A stretch of 10,246 bases of DNA. Origin: Gammaproteobacteria bacterium (GTDB taxonomy: Bacteria > Pseudomonadota > Gammaproteobacteria > Pseudomonadales > UBA7434). The position numbers were made by a program, and so were the translations under genes. Under the pieces are notes generated by a model. It was given only the letters and a program-made list of their open reading frames with translations, had not been told where the DNA came from and ran no database searches. Shown one piece after another: positions 1 through 6,889 of this stretch (its first letter is position 1; each line of letters opens with the position of its first letter). The stretch is from positions 1 through 10,246 of the forward strand of contig JAJRPK010000345.1 of assembly GCA_024280785.1 (NCBI GenBank). The letters are read 5' to 3'.

Positions 1-1015
1 CTCCAGAATTTTTTTGTTCGGCAATGGTATCGACAATTTTAGCGAGTGCATTAACATCAGCGTACGCGCAGGAATAACCCACATCTAAATCAGTTACCAA
101 TCTCGATACATGAGTTTCACTATTGATAATAACTGGTCGCCCTACACACATAGCATCATAGATCTTGTTAGGGCTCGCTAACAACATGTTGTCATTTACC
201 GGATCGTAAAGGGCCATGGTAGCATCACAAGCCGCCGTGTACTGCAAGGACTCAGTCGGGGTTATCACTCCCACATATTTGACCTTAGGATGCTTTGCAA
301 ATTGCCCCGCACATCCATCCCGAAGCCAACCAGCACAGATCGCGTATGTGTCTTCTTGCTCCTCAAGCACCTGCTGAATTTGCTGTATGCCTCTAGCTTG
401 GTATAGCGTGCCTGCTACATAGAGATAGGTTCGATTTTTCGTATCGGTAAGTGCGGGTGGGTCCAGAAACTCGGGGTCTACAGGGTAATTTGAAACCACC
501 CAGGATTTACTTCGATCAAGCTTTAGCCGTTCTAACCTATCGTTATCGGTAACAAGTATGGCGTCACTAAAGTACCAACAAATTTTGCATACCACAATTG
601 TCAGATATTTTAAGAGAAAATTTGACGAAGTATTTCTAAGAACAAAACTATCATAAATATCGCAGACTAACTTAAGTCTGATAAAGGGTTTAAGTAAAAT
701 AATTATGAGCGTTAATTCTTCGTTGACTGCATGTACAACATCCGGTCGAAATTTAAATACGGCCCGGATCAGAAAAATGTAATACTTCCACACTGAAAAT
801 AACAACCCTAGCGAACGAAAACTAGAGGGGTAATCCAAAATATGTTTTCTAATTCCAGGAATCGGATTGGATTTTTGTTTTTCTGGCTCGCGATCCCATC
901 CTAAAAATGTTACTTCGTAGCCTTGCTCAACAAGGCTATTACATTCCTTGCTCATTCGAGTATCAGTGCCATCATTGCGACTAACATACAGCACATGAAT
1001 ATCGCTATTTATCAC
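1..1015 (-). CDS. GT4-family glycosyltransferase, partial (C-terminus beyond left edge)
   Basis: This gene runs off the left edge; 338 residues are visible, read directly from the reverse strand. It looks like a cytoplasmic GT-B glycosyltransferase of the GT4 type, transferring a sugar from a nucleotide donor to a growing glycan. The N-terminus (about residues 6-42) has the GT4 acceptor-domain pattern: a hydrophobic strand, then NDGTDTRMSKE, then a Gly-Tyr-Glu-Val strand ending in WDR. RPDVVHA (90-96) and DIYDS (119-123) follow. The donor half starts near residue 200 (YLYVAGTLYQARG), and SPNKIYDAMCVGRPVI (281-296) matches the usual GT4 motif SPNK-(L/I)-(F/Y)-(D/E). The chosen start is GTG at 1015, because no in-frame ATG precedes it and a purine-rich AAGGG lies about 10 bases upstream; the first in-frame ATG (codon 21) would cut into the conserved N-terminus. 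It lies 44 bp after the preceding GT4 gene, probably in the same operon. Donor and acceptor cannot be read from sequence. Confidence 0.85.
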   Translation of the reverse strand, partial: MINSDIHVLYVSRNDGTDTRMSKECNSLVEQGYEVTFLGWDREPEKQKSNPIPGIRKHILDYPSSFRSLGLLFSVWKYYIFLIRAVFKFRPDVVHAVNEELTLIIILLKPFIRLKLVCDIYDSFVLRNTSSNFLLKYLTIVVCKICWYFSDAILVTDNDRLERLKLDRSKSWVVSNYPVDPEFLDPPALTDTKNRTYLYVAGTLYQARGIQQIQQVLEEQEDTYAICAGWLRDGCAGQFAKHPKVKYVGVITPTESLQYTAACDATMALYDPVNDNMLLASPNKIYDAMCVGRPVIINSETHVSRLVTDLDVGYSCAYADVNALAKIVDTIAEQKNSG

Positions 1016-1059
1016 CAGTATTGTACCCTTGTATTTAATACAAACTCTACCCTTACCTT

Positions 1060-2208
1060 CTATACCTTATGCTGAAGATAAATTTTCTCGATACTCAAAA
1101 GCATCTTAGCAACGCCAAATTCGCTCGCTCGCTCTACTCCCGCGACGCCCATTTCCTTCAATCTATCTGGCTCTAAAAGAAGCCCTGTAATCACTTTTGA
1201 AAACAATGCACTATTACCTGCTTGCACCAACTCACCACATTTCTGTCCTTTCAAAATCTCGGGAATACCCCCTACATTAGAAGCGACTACCGGAACCCCT
1301 GCAGCCAGAGCTTCGAGAATAGAAACCCCTAACGCCTCCTGATGGCTCGGTAACGCGCACAAATCAGAATACCAAAAATGTCGCGGCAGATCTTCTCTGC
1401 TAACAGAGCCTGACAAATAAAGATTAGCCTTCAGCGAATTCTTTTCAATAAATTGTTTTAACTCTGCTGATAACTCAGACCACTGCGGTCCAACAAGATC
1501 TACGCTGATATCGGGATGCTTGTCTCGAGCGATTAACAAAGCCTGCATCAAGACTTCCAGCCCCTTGCGACGCCAATTAGTGCCTACAAATATCAACCGT
1601 TTTCCAAGAGCGCGCTGCGGATGAGGGTCTTCAGCTTGCTGGACTGGCCGACTAAATGCATCCGTATCAACGGCCTTATACACTACCTGCATTCGAGCCT
1701 CAGAAATCGTGTAGCTCCGCAGTAGCGCAGCTTTAGTATATTCTGAATTACAAATAGTTCTGTCGGCACGGCGCAACACCTGCTGTTCGTGATACCTCCT
1801 CCACACAAGAACAAGGTATCTTCTTAGCAACCGTGCGCGAAAAAATTTCCAGGTGTTTTTTAGAACATCCGCAGGATCATAATCGTTTACCTGCACTAGC
1901 AACGGGCCACTATAATCTAAAAACATCCACATGCTATGCGCAGAATTTCCATGAACAATGCAATGACCCAAAGAAGAAGCAACTTCAAGGGCGCGAGACT
2001 GCAGCCGAGTATAAGTCTCCAACGAGGTTTTTCCAAAACCAGATGTGTGAACATTGCGCCTAGGCTGACTGATAGAGGGCACCACTAAATGAAAGTCCAC
2101 CTGTTCGCTATCGGTAAAATAGCGGTCCAAATACCGAGCATAAATGGCGGGGCCTTCCCGCACCTCATCGAAAACACTTGATACAAAAACAACGGAGACC
2201 TTTGCCAT
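1060..2208 (-). CDS. GT4-family glycosyltransferase
   Basis: This is a complete 382-residue cytoplasmic glycosyltransferase of the GT-B fold, family GT4. The N-terminal acceptor domain begins with the strand VSVVFVSSVF and a glycine-containing loop (EGPAIYARYL, 18-27). A linker with a CNSEYTK segment (153-159) leads into the donor domain. There RLIFVGTNWRRKGLEVL (204-220) is the typical phosphate-contacting loop with Arg and Lys, and EALGVSILEALAAGVPVV (291-308) carries the full E-x7-E motif (Glu291 and Glu299) that binds the nucleotide-sugar, followed by NVGGIPEI. The length is normal for GT4. The ATG at 2208 is the natural start because the first strand begins immediately after it, although no strong Shine-Dalgarno sequence is visible. 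It is transcribed just before the second GT4 gene, so the pair may add consecutive residues. Sugar specificity cannot be inferred. Confidence 0.9.
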   Translation of the reverse strand: MAKVSVVFVSSVFDEVREGPAIYARYLDRYFTDSEQVDFHLVVPSISQPRRNVHTSGFGKTSLETYTRLQSRALEVASSLGHCIVHGNSAHSMWMFLDYSGPLLVQVNDYDPADVLKNTWKFFRARLLRRYLVLVWRRYHEQQVLRRADRTICNSEYTKAALLRSYTISEARMQVVYKAVDTDAFSRPVQQAEDPHPQRALGKRLIFVGTNWRRKGLEVLMQALLIARDKHPDISVDLVGPQWSELSAELKQFIEKNSLKANLYLSGSVSREDLPRHFWYSDLCALPSHQEALGVSILEALAAGVPVVASNVGGIPEILKGQKCGELVQAGNSALFSKVITGLLLEPDRLKEMGVAGVERASEFGVAKMLLSIEKIYLQHKV

Positions 2209-2211
2209 AAA

Positions 2212-2442
2212 TCAATAACTACCATTAAAAGGAAGGGCAACTGCCCGCCAATGCCAGATAATCGCGGCCCATTCAGACGCTGCTACCGCAAGATCAGCAG
2301 ACCGAAATTTATAAGTCTTTCTCAACATAATGGTAACAGAGAAAATTAGTATTTTACCTCGCTTTACTTGACTCCTAAGTTTGCTCAGCGGTCTCTTCAA
2401 AACTCTGGACTTCCCACCAACCCTCGGTAAAAGTCCACTCAA
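2212..2442 (-). other. Doubtful short ORF in a 318-bp gap between the GtrA-like and GT4 genes
   Basis: The stretch 2209-2526 holds no recognisable gene. Its longest minus-strand frame is 76 codons from a TTG start, with a basic N-terminal half (many Lys/Arg) and a C-terminus rich in Ala and Trp (SEWAAIIWHWRAVALPF). Immediately upstream, in a different frame, about 34 residues directly follow the GtrA-like gene (including KFAPVDSVLYQSLLAGLHW) and end at a TGA near 2446. The two could be halves of one frameshifted protein, or both could be chance frames. I recognise neither. The distal part appears richer in G+C than the flanking genes. This may be a gene remnant, a small unknown gene, or simply spacer; its main value is marking where something may have been lost within the operon. 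Confidence 0.2.
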
Positions 2443-2526
2443 CCCAAGAAGCCAAACCGCCTCTTAACCCAATGTAAACCAGCCAAAAGACTTTGATAAA
2501 GCACACTATCAACTGGAGCAAATTTT

Positions 2527-2928
2527 CTATCGGAATACAAAGTATCTATTTAAGCCATAACCATAAATAAACACAACGACGGTAGCTAGTAGCTTTGCAA
2601 CAATGGGAAACATAAACCCAGAGGCAAACAGGATTAGAGTACTTGAAATAAATAACCCCCCTAAATTGACAAGTAGAAAGTAAAAAATTCGAGACCGGTT
2701 ATTGACTTCGCGATTTTTTACTTCGAAAGTCCAATTGCTATTTATTAGGTAACTTTGTGAAACCGCCACGAAAAATGCTAGGATATTTGCCAATAGTAGA
2801 TGGAAATCAAAAATGTACAGCAGAATAGCAAAGACAACTATATCGGTGGCAGTATTGGCTATACCAACAAAGGCATATTTAACCACAGGGCTTTCAATGC
2901 GTTTTACGAAATACTTTATGAAAGACAA
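2527..2928 (-). CDS. GtrA-like small multi-pass membrane protein (putative lipid-linked sugar flippase)
   Basis: This is a 133-residue inner-membrane protein of the GtrA family, proposed to help move undecaprenyl-phosphate-linked sugars across the cytoplasmic membrane. Four hydrophobic segments are evident at about 17-40, 44-62, 81-102 and 107-126, with a basic loop (KNREVNNRSR) between the second and third. Family signatures are FVGIANTATD (20-29) in the first helix, SYLINSNWTF (59-68) after the second, and the C-terminal NRYFVF (127-132). The length is typical. The start is a TTG at 2928: the frame is closed by a TGA 24 bases upstream, no ATG or GTG lies between, and GGGAT lies about 10 bases before it. 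It follows the GtrB-like gene by 68 bp on the same strand, the usual GtrA/GtrB partnership seen in phage serotype-conversion and cell-wall glycosylation loci. Confidence 0.88.
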   Translation of the reverse strand: MSFIKYFVKRIESPVVKYAFVGIANTATDIVVFAILLYIFDFHLLLANILAFFVAVSQSYLINSNWTFEVKNREVNNRSRIFYFLLVNLGGLFISSTLILFASGFMFPIVAKLLATVVVFIYGYGLNRYFVFR

Positions 2929-2996
2929 CTTTATTTTATCCCAATATCACCAATAGCTACATGTTATAAAGAACATATAGTAATGCCTAACTGATT

Positions 2997-4007
2997 TTAA
3001 GAAGATCTGTCTAATCGGTCTGAGTTAGTTGATAAATTAATTGGTTCCCGGGAATTAGGGTTAGATTCAAAAACATCTTGCAAATAATAGAGTGGCCTTT
3101 GTTTGGTTTCATTAAAAATTCTTCCAAGGTATTCACCTATTATTCCCAAGGCAATTAATTGAATGCTACCTAAAAACAGGACTGCCGTCATGAGAGAAGG
3201 GTAACCAGCAACGGGATCACCGTATACAACTGTTTTATAAATGGTCCAAACCGCTAATGACAATGATAATACAGCAACCAGTAAACCAAAATAGGTAGCC
3301 GCCTTTAGCGGAGCTGTAGTAAAGGATGTTATCCCTTCTATGGACAAATTCCATAGCCGCCAATAATTCCACTTTGTCGTCCCGGCAAAGCGCGGGTCTC
3401 TATCGTATACCACCGAAGTTTGTTTAAAACCGATAACCGAAAAGAGTCCTTTAAGAAATCGATGTCGTTCGCGCATTTTCTGGAAAGCATCAAGCGCTTT
3501 TCTATTCATAAGCCGGAAGTCTCCGGTGTTTTCTGGTATTGCTGCCCTTCCACCAATTACTCTCATTAGGCGATAGAATAGTTGAGCTGTTGTCTTTTTG
3601 AGCCAGTTTTCCCCATGACGTTGATTACGCGTAGCATAAACAACGTCATAACCTTTCCTCCATTCAACAATCATATCCTGGATTAACTCTGGAGGGTCTT
3701 GCAAGTCTACATCTATTGGAATTGCAACACAGCCCTTCGCATGATCCAATCCGGCTGTGAGCGCGATTTCTTTACCAAAATTTCGGCTCAAATCGACGAT
3801 TGAGATTCGAGAATCTTCTTTTTTTAACTTCAGCAGAATTTCCAGCGTCCGATCTGTGCTTCCATCGTTAATGAAGACAATCTCGGATGCCAAGTCCAGC
3901 TTTTCCAAAACCCGACAAGTGCGCTCGTAAAATGCCTGTATCACGTCCTCTTCATTGAAAGCGGGCGCCACGATACTTAACAGCTCAAAATCAACAGTAT
4001 TATTCAT
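2997..4007 (-). CDS. GtrB-like polyprenyl-phosphate glycosyltransferase (GT2)
   Basis: This is a 336-residue GT2 enzyme of the DPM1/GtrB/ArnC type, which transfers a sugar from a nucleotide donor to a polyprenyl (probably undecaprenyl) phosphate on the cytoplasmic face of the membrane. Counting from the ATG at 4007, it shows the GT-A start LSIVAPAFNEE (10-20), FINDGSTD (45-52), LSRNFGKE (73-80), and the metal-binding region DVDLQDPP (99-106). NTGDFRLM (160-167) and RERHRFLKGL (179-188) are also family hallmarks. Two C-terminal transmembrane helices lie near 237-259 and 272-292 and are followed by GEYLGRIFNETKQRP. An in-frame GTG two codons upstream (4013) is an alternative start; neither has a strong Shine-Dalgarno sequence. 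It is the first gene of the left operon, followed by the GtrA-like gene. The sugar could be glucose or another hexose or aminosugar; sequence alone does not decide. Confidence 0.92.
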   Translation of the reverse strand: MNNTVDFELLSIVAPAFNEEDVIQAFYERTCRVLEKLDLASEIVFINDGSTDRTLEILLKLKKEDSRISIVDLSRNFGKEIALTAGLDHAKGCVAIPIDVDLQDPPELIQDMIVEWRKGYDVVYATRNQRHGENWLKKTTAQLFYRLMRVIGGRAAIPENTGDFRLMNRKALDAFQKMRERHRFLKGLFSVIGFKQTSVVYDRDPRFAGTTKWNYWRLWNLSIEGITSFTTAPLKAATYFGLLVAVLSLSLAVWTIYKTVVYGDPVAGYPSLMTAVLFLGSIQLIALGIIGEYLGRIFNETKQRPLYYLQDVFESNPNSREPINLSTNSDRLDRSS

Positions 4008-4035
4008 ATTCACAGTTGTTAGTTTGAAAAGTTAT

Positions 4036-4065
4036 ATTGTAGCGTTACTCGGGAAGATATGTCAG
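4036..4065 (-). promoter_or_regulatory. Putative sigma70 promoter for the GtrB-like operon
   Basis: On the minus strand, CTGACA (4060-4065, five of six matches to TTGACA) is followed after an 18-bp spacer by TACAAT (4036-4041, five of six matches to TATAAT). This would start transcription near 4029, giving a short leader of about 15-22 bases before the GtrB-like start codon. It is the best promoter-like pair I could find by eye in the divergent intergenic region. Confidence 0.4.
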
Positions 4066-4326
4066 GAAAATTTAAAATAGCCTAAACTCATTGGAACCGG
4101 CTAGCTCCATTAGTTTCTATATTTTACTACAGTCAGAGTAATGCCCCAGCCTAACCTACGTAAAGAATATTCCTTTTAGCGCTAATATCTCTTCGAATAA
4201 GACAATATTCACCCTATATTTGTTGCGCACAATAGAATAAAAACTGGAATACACTTTAAATCGGTTAAGCTGTATAGCATTAATTACGACAATAAAATTA
4301 AACTAACTTTGCTTGCTGGGAAATAG
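4066..4326. other. Divergent AT-rich intergenic region
   Basis: This is the remainder of the roughly 313-bp spacer between the minus-strand GtrB-like gene and the plus-strand membrane-protein gene. It is AT-rich and has no convincing coding frame. It should contain the promoter for the rightward genes, but the only candidate -10 (TATAGC, preceded by TG, near 4273) lacks a good -35 box, so none is called. No JUMPstart/ops element (GGCGGTAG) was seen on either strand here. Confidence 0.5.
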
Positions 4327-5595
4327 ATGAGAAAAATCGCCTTATACCTCTTTGCACTGCTCTTAATTTTTCTTGTTTGCTTTGCGTTCAACACCTCCTC
4401 TAGCATGAGCGCCAATTGGTTTGGGCCATATTTGTCAGCAGCGGCAAACTTGACCCTTGGGGGCGAATTTCTAGTAGACACCACTGAAGTTAAAATTTTT
4501 AATGAAATGACGCCAGAGATGCAGGAACAATATCGTTTTGCGACTTCGGAGAACGCAGAGTTTTATAATCATAATCCAATAGGATGGGTTTATTTAATTG
4601 CAGCAGCAAAATATATACTGCCTTGGGCCCCGGATTTGTTGGCAGTAGAATTATCACAGATGCTTGCACACGCGTTTATATCTGTAGGTATATTAATGCT
4701 GCTAAAATCCTCTTTGCACAAGTTATTATTCCTATTTGGATACGCTTTAAATCCGGTCATTGTATACTACACTGGGTATCCTTTTTATTATTTCTGGCAG
4801 ATGTGGCCTGCCGTGGGAGTTTTTGTTTTATTGGGGCTAAATCAGGGTCTAATAATAAAAAATACTTTAACCCCTCTAACAATATTATTAATCCCCTACG
4901 CGATTGTTCTTGCAATTGTATTTGAATCTCGACCAACCACTCTGGGCATGGTATTGGTATTTTTCTCATTATTATTTTATTTTCGATTATTTTCACTCAA
5001 AATTGCTTCCTTTGTTGTAGTGGCGTTTGTATTAACAATTGGTACAATCCACCAGCCTAACGAAAAAAATCCATGGCATACAGTCTATGTTGGTCTAGGC
5101 GCCTACCCCAATGAAACTGTAGAGGAACTCAGCGACAACACCGGGTATGCACTGTATGAAAAAGTAACGGGAGTGCGCCTAAATGCCTCTATAGGAGGCA
5201 ACTATTACGACTCGAAAACCATAAAACGATACACTCAGATCAGCAAGGATGCGGCAATAAAATATTGCATGGAACATAGCCTTAACTGCATCAGAAACGC
5301 TGCTCTTAATACCTTACAGGGTTTTACGATTGGATATATGACTGACAAGCCATATTGGCTTCATCTAAGTATGTCATTTGCCGGACTTCTAGTTATTATA
5401 TTGTTATTGATTAGCAGACAATGGCTGCTAATAATGTCTATCTTGATGAGCTTAGGAACCTTTGTTCCATTCTTTCCGCCAATACCTGCCTATATGTACG
5501 GCACCTATATTTTGTTAATTTATGGATTGTTTCGTATTTCAGACTGGGTACTAACCGTTAGGCAAATAACTTACACCCAAAATAGTCATCTTTGA
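4327..5595 (+). CDS. Polytopic membrane protein, possible GT-C-type glycosyltransferase
   Basis: This is a 422-residue integral membrane protein of unknown function. Hydrophobic segments lie at about 4-22, 103-126, 131-150, 154-171, 183-200, 203-220, 225-242, 347-364, 366-385 and 389-403. Two large hydrophilic loops stand out, 23-85 and 243-346. A long loop after the first helix (with the acidic VDTTE near 50-54 and FYNHNPIGW at 79-87) is typical of GT-C enzymes that use polyprenyl-phosphate sugars in the periplasm. The second loop has WHTVYVGLG (250-258), PNETVEELSDNTGY (261-274) and Cys314/Cys321, which could form a disulfide outside the cell. ESRPTT (200-205) caps a helix. The neighbouring divergent GtrB/GtrA pair lacks an obvious periplasmic transferase, so this protein is the natural candidate; that is inference. 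A Wzy-like polymerase or other glycan membrane protein is possible. The start at 4327 is supported by the immediate signal-anchor and a GGGA a few bases upstream. Confidence 0.8.
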   Translation: MRKIALYLFALLLIFLVCFAFNTSSSMSANWFGPYLSAAANLTLGGEFLVDTTEVKIFNEMTPEMQEQYRFATSENAEFYNHNPIGWVYLIAAAKYILPWAPDLLAVELSQMLAHAFISVGILMLLKSSLHKLLFLFGYALNPVIVYYTGYPFYYFWQMWPAVGVFVLLGLNQGLIIKNTLTPLTILLIPYAIVLAIVFESRPTTLGMVLVFFSLLFYFRLFSLKIASFVVVAFVLTIGTIHQPNEKNPWHTVYVGLGAYPNETVEELSDNTGYALYEKVTGVRLNASIGGNYYDSKTIKRYTQISKDAAIKYCMEHSLNCIRNAALNTLQGFTIGYMTDKPYWLHLSMSFAGLLVIILLLISRQWLLIMSILMSLGTFVPFFPPIPAYMYGTYILLIYGLFRISDWVLTVRQITYTQNSHL

Positions 5596-5855
5596 TGAAG
5601 ACAACAGAAGAAGCATTTAATTTGCCAGACCTTAATCGCTTCTACGAAGCCTCAGGATTTAAGCTAGCGGACCAAATCTACCCAGGCTTACTCGCCTACA
5701 TTATGTATTACAATCCCGATGCATTTCCCGGGCTAAATATCGGTCCAGAATCATTGGTGAAAATGATGTTCGCGCTGGAAAAATATTTCTACAGCAACTG
5801 GATTGGTGGAAAGTTATCTTTTGCTACATTGAGCCTGCTACACAAAGAAAAATGA
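5595..5855 (+). CDS. Unknown 86-residue protein coupled to the membrane-protein gene
   Basis: The ATG at 5595 shares its A with the TGA stop of the membrane-protein gene (TGATG), so translation is probably coupled. A TTG one codon earlier is a less likely start. The product is soluble-looking, with an acidic N-terminus (MKTTEEAFNLPDLNRF), a central aromatic-rich stretch (YPGLLAYIMYYNPDAFPG, 29-46) and a C-terminus SFATLSLLHKEK. I do not recognise a catalytic motif. The pattern GFKLADQIYP followed by a helical part and an SFATL strand faintly recalls the C-terminal end of class I SAM methyltransferases in polysaccharide loci, which lack the cofactor site in that part. It could therefore be a relic or domain rather than a whole enzyme. 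An IS3 relic lies about 75 bp downstream, consistent with rearrangement here, but the ORF itself is intact. Confidence 0.6.
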   Translation: MKTTEEAFNLPDLNRFYEASGFKLADQIYPGLLAYIMYYNPDAFPGLNIGPESLVKMMFALEKYFYSNWIGGKLSFATLSLLHKEK

Positions 5856-5930
5856 AATGAGCAATTTGCAAAAAGTGAATTAACTGGGATGCCGGAGTTT
5901 ACCTAGGCATGGCAATTCAAGGATAAGGGG

Positions 5931-6084
5931 AAAGCGTATACCCGTGTATTTAGGTACATCTAGTTGTTCTACAACAGTGTGTGTCGCCACTCGGCAAATT
6001 GATTACAAAAGCCCTAGACAGCATGAAAACGCTTGCCAAGCGCGATCACCAAAAAGTCGTGTCTACTTTCTCTGGGTAGGATCA
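5931..6084 (+). mobile_element. Decayed 3' end of an IS3-family insertion sequence (transposase OrfB remnant)
   Basis: Reading plus-strand codons from 5931 gives KAYTRVFRYI, a TAG stop (5961-5963), then LFYNSVCRHSAN. After one extra base at 6000 the reading continues DYKSPRQHEN to 6030. Joined, this matches the C-terminal signature of IS3-family OrfB integrases, the pattern A-x3-F-x-Y-I-E-x-F-Y-N-x-x-R-x-H-S-x-x-x-Y-x-S-P-x-x-(F/Y)-E, with the stop exactly where the conserved Glu is expected (GAG to TAG by one change). The reading frame is thus broken at least twice. The upstream part with the DDE catalytic residues is absent, so this cannot transpose. It ends in a terminal-repeat-like sequence at 6059-6084. 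It fills most of the 284-bp gap between the 86-residue ORF and the methyltransferase gene. The IS3 subgroup is not determinable. Confidence 0.7.
6059..6084 (+). repeat. Probable right terminal inverted repeat of the IS3-family relic
   Basis: The 26-base end read on the minus strand begins TGATCCTACCCAGAGAAAG and continues TAGACAC. This is the style of IS3-family terminal repeats (TGATC, a C/G-rich block, then AAAGTGGACAC or similar). It lies just after the OrfB remnant, in the correct orientation for the right end. No matching left end was found within the window. Confidence 0.55.
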
Positions 6085-6139
6085 CTTTCAATTAACGATC
6101 TACTACACTAAAAACATAATTGTAAAGGATAGCATATCG

Positions 6140-6787
6140 ATGACGCTCAAAATAAATATCGGTTGTGGGCAAACTCCTACAAAAGGATGGCGAAATTATG
6201 ATAAATCATGGAGTATTCGTTTGGCTAAAAAACCACTGATAGCGTTTATTTTAAGGAAATCAGGTTTTTTATCAGAGCCGCAGCAACAGTTTATTTCGTT
6301 TGCCAAGAAAGAAAATATTTTATGGGCAAATGCCATAAAAAAAATCCCAGAGAAAAATGCCTCAGTTGATGTGCTTTATAGTAGTCATATGATTGAACAT
6401 ATAGAAAAAGACGATGTAGGGAAATTTTTTAAAGAAGCGCGTCGAATTCTGAAGAGTGGTGGCGCAATAAGAATTGCTGTTCCAAATATCAATTATCATG
6501 TAGAAAACTACCTAAAAGATGGGGATGCCGATAAATTAATAGAAAGTACCCACCTAACCAGAAAGAGTCCAAAAACAATTATTTCAAAAATAAAATATTT
6601 TATAATTGGAGATAGAAATCATCAGTGGATGTATGACGGAAATTCCTTGTGCCAGCTCTTGTCATCATCCGGGTTTCAAGAACCTCAAGTAATGGAGGCA
6701 GGCTCTACAAATATTTCTGACCCAGGGGCATTGGATCTTAAAGAAAGATCGCCTGAAAGTGTATTTGTCGAAGCAATTAATCCATAG
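6140..6787 (+). CDS. SAM-dependent methyltransferase (type 11-like)
   Basis: This is a 215-residue cytoplasmic class I methyltransferase, probably acting on a sugar or glycan intermediate. The SAM-binding motif I is NIGCGQTPTKGWRNYD (6-21), in the form seen in predicted SAM methyltransferases of polysaccharide loci, where the glycine-rich loop is followed by GW-x-N-x-D. DVLYSSHMIEHI (77-88) is the post-II region with the conserved (S/E)HxxEH, and RRILKSGGAIRIAVPN (101-116) is motif III. HQWMYD (161-166) and ERSPESVFVEA (202-212) are recurrent C-terminal features of the same group. AAAGGA lies about 10 bases before the ATG at 6140, and a fresh promoter would be needed because an IS relic separates it from the upstream genes. 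It is notably AT-rich with poly-A runs, more so than the flanking GT genes, which suggests separate acquisition. It converges on the GT4 gene ending at 6890, with no strong terminator visible between them. The substrate is unknown. Confidence 0.85.
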   Translation: MTLKINIGCGQTPTKGWRNYDKSWSIRLAKKPLIAFILRKSGFLSEPQQQFISFAKKENILWANAIKKIPEKNASVDVLYSSHMIEHIEKDDVGKFFKEARRILKSGGAIRIAVPNINYHVENYLKDGDADKLIESTHLTRKSPKTIISKIKYFIIGDRNHQWMYDGNSLCQLLSSSGFQEPQVMEAGSTNISDPGALDLKERSPESVFVEAINP

Positions 6788-6889
6788 AGAAAAGATAGAA
6801 AAACGTATGCGCTAGGTTTTTATCGGACAGTTATTGTGGCCTTTCCCCTAATAATAAGATCGTAGATCGTGAGGTCTTTTAGCCTGCCC

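Noticed and set aside
1833..2063. Plus-strand open frame opposite the second GT4 gene
   Set aside because: It lies wholly antisense to a GT4 gene with clear motifs and has no recognisable protein features.
4260..4300. Promoter for the rightward membrane-protein gene (TATAGC near 4273)
   Set aside because: An extended TG is present, but no acceptable -35 hexamer lies 16-18 bp upstream.
5928..6079. Frame reading KLITKALDSMKTLAKRDHQK to VSTFSG, first thought to be an IS30-type remnant
   Set aside because: The IS3 OrfB signature in the other two frames (KAYTRVFRYI, LFYNSV, RHSAN, DYKSPRQHE) is much more specific and ends at an IS3-style repeat.
6788..6889. Possible terminator between the convergent genes (AAAAAC ... 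GTTTTT near 6800-6820, and GATC-GTA-GATC near 6860)
   Set aside because: The stems are only six A/T-dominated pairs or four pairs with a three-base loop, with no G/C-rich stem plus T-run, so no terminator is called.
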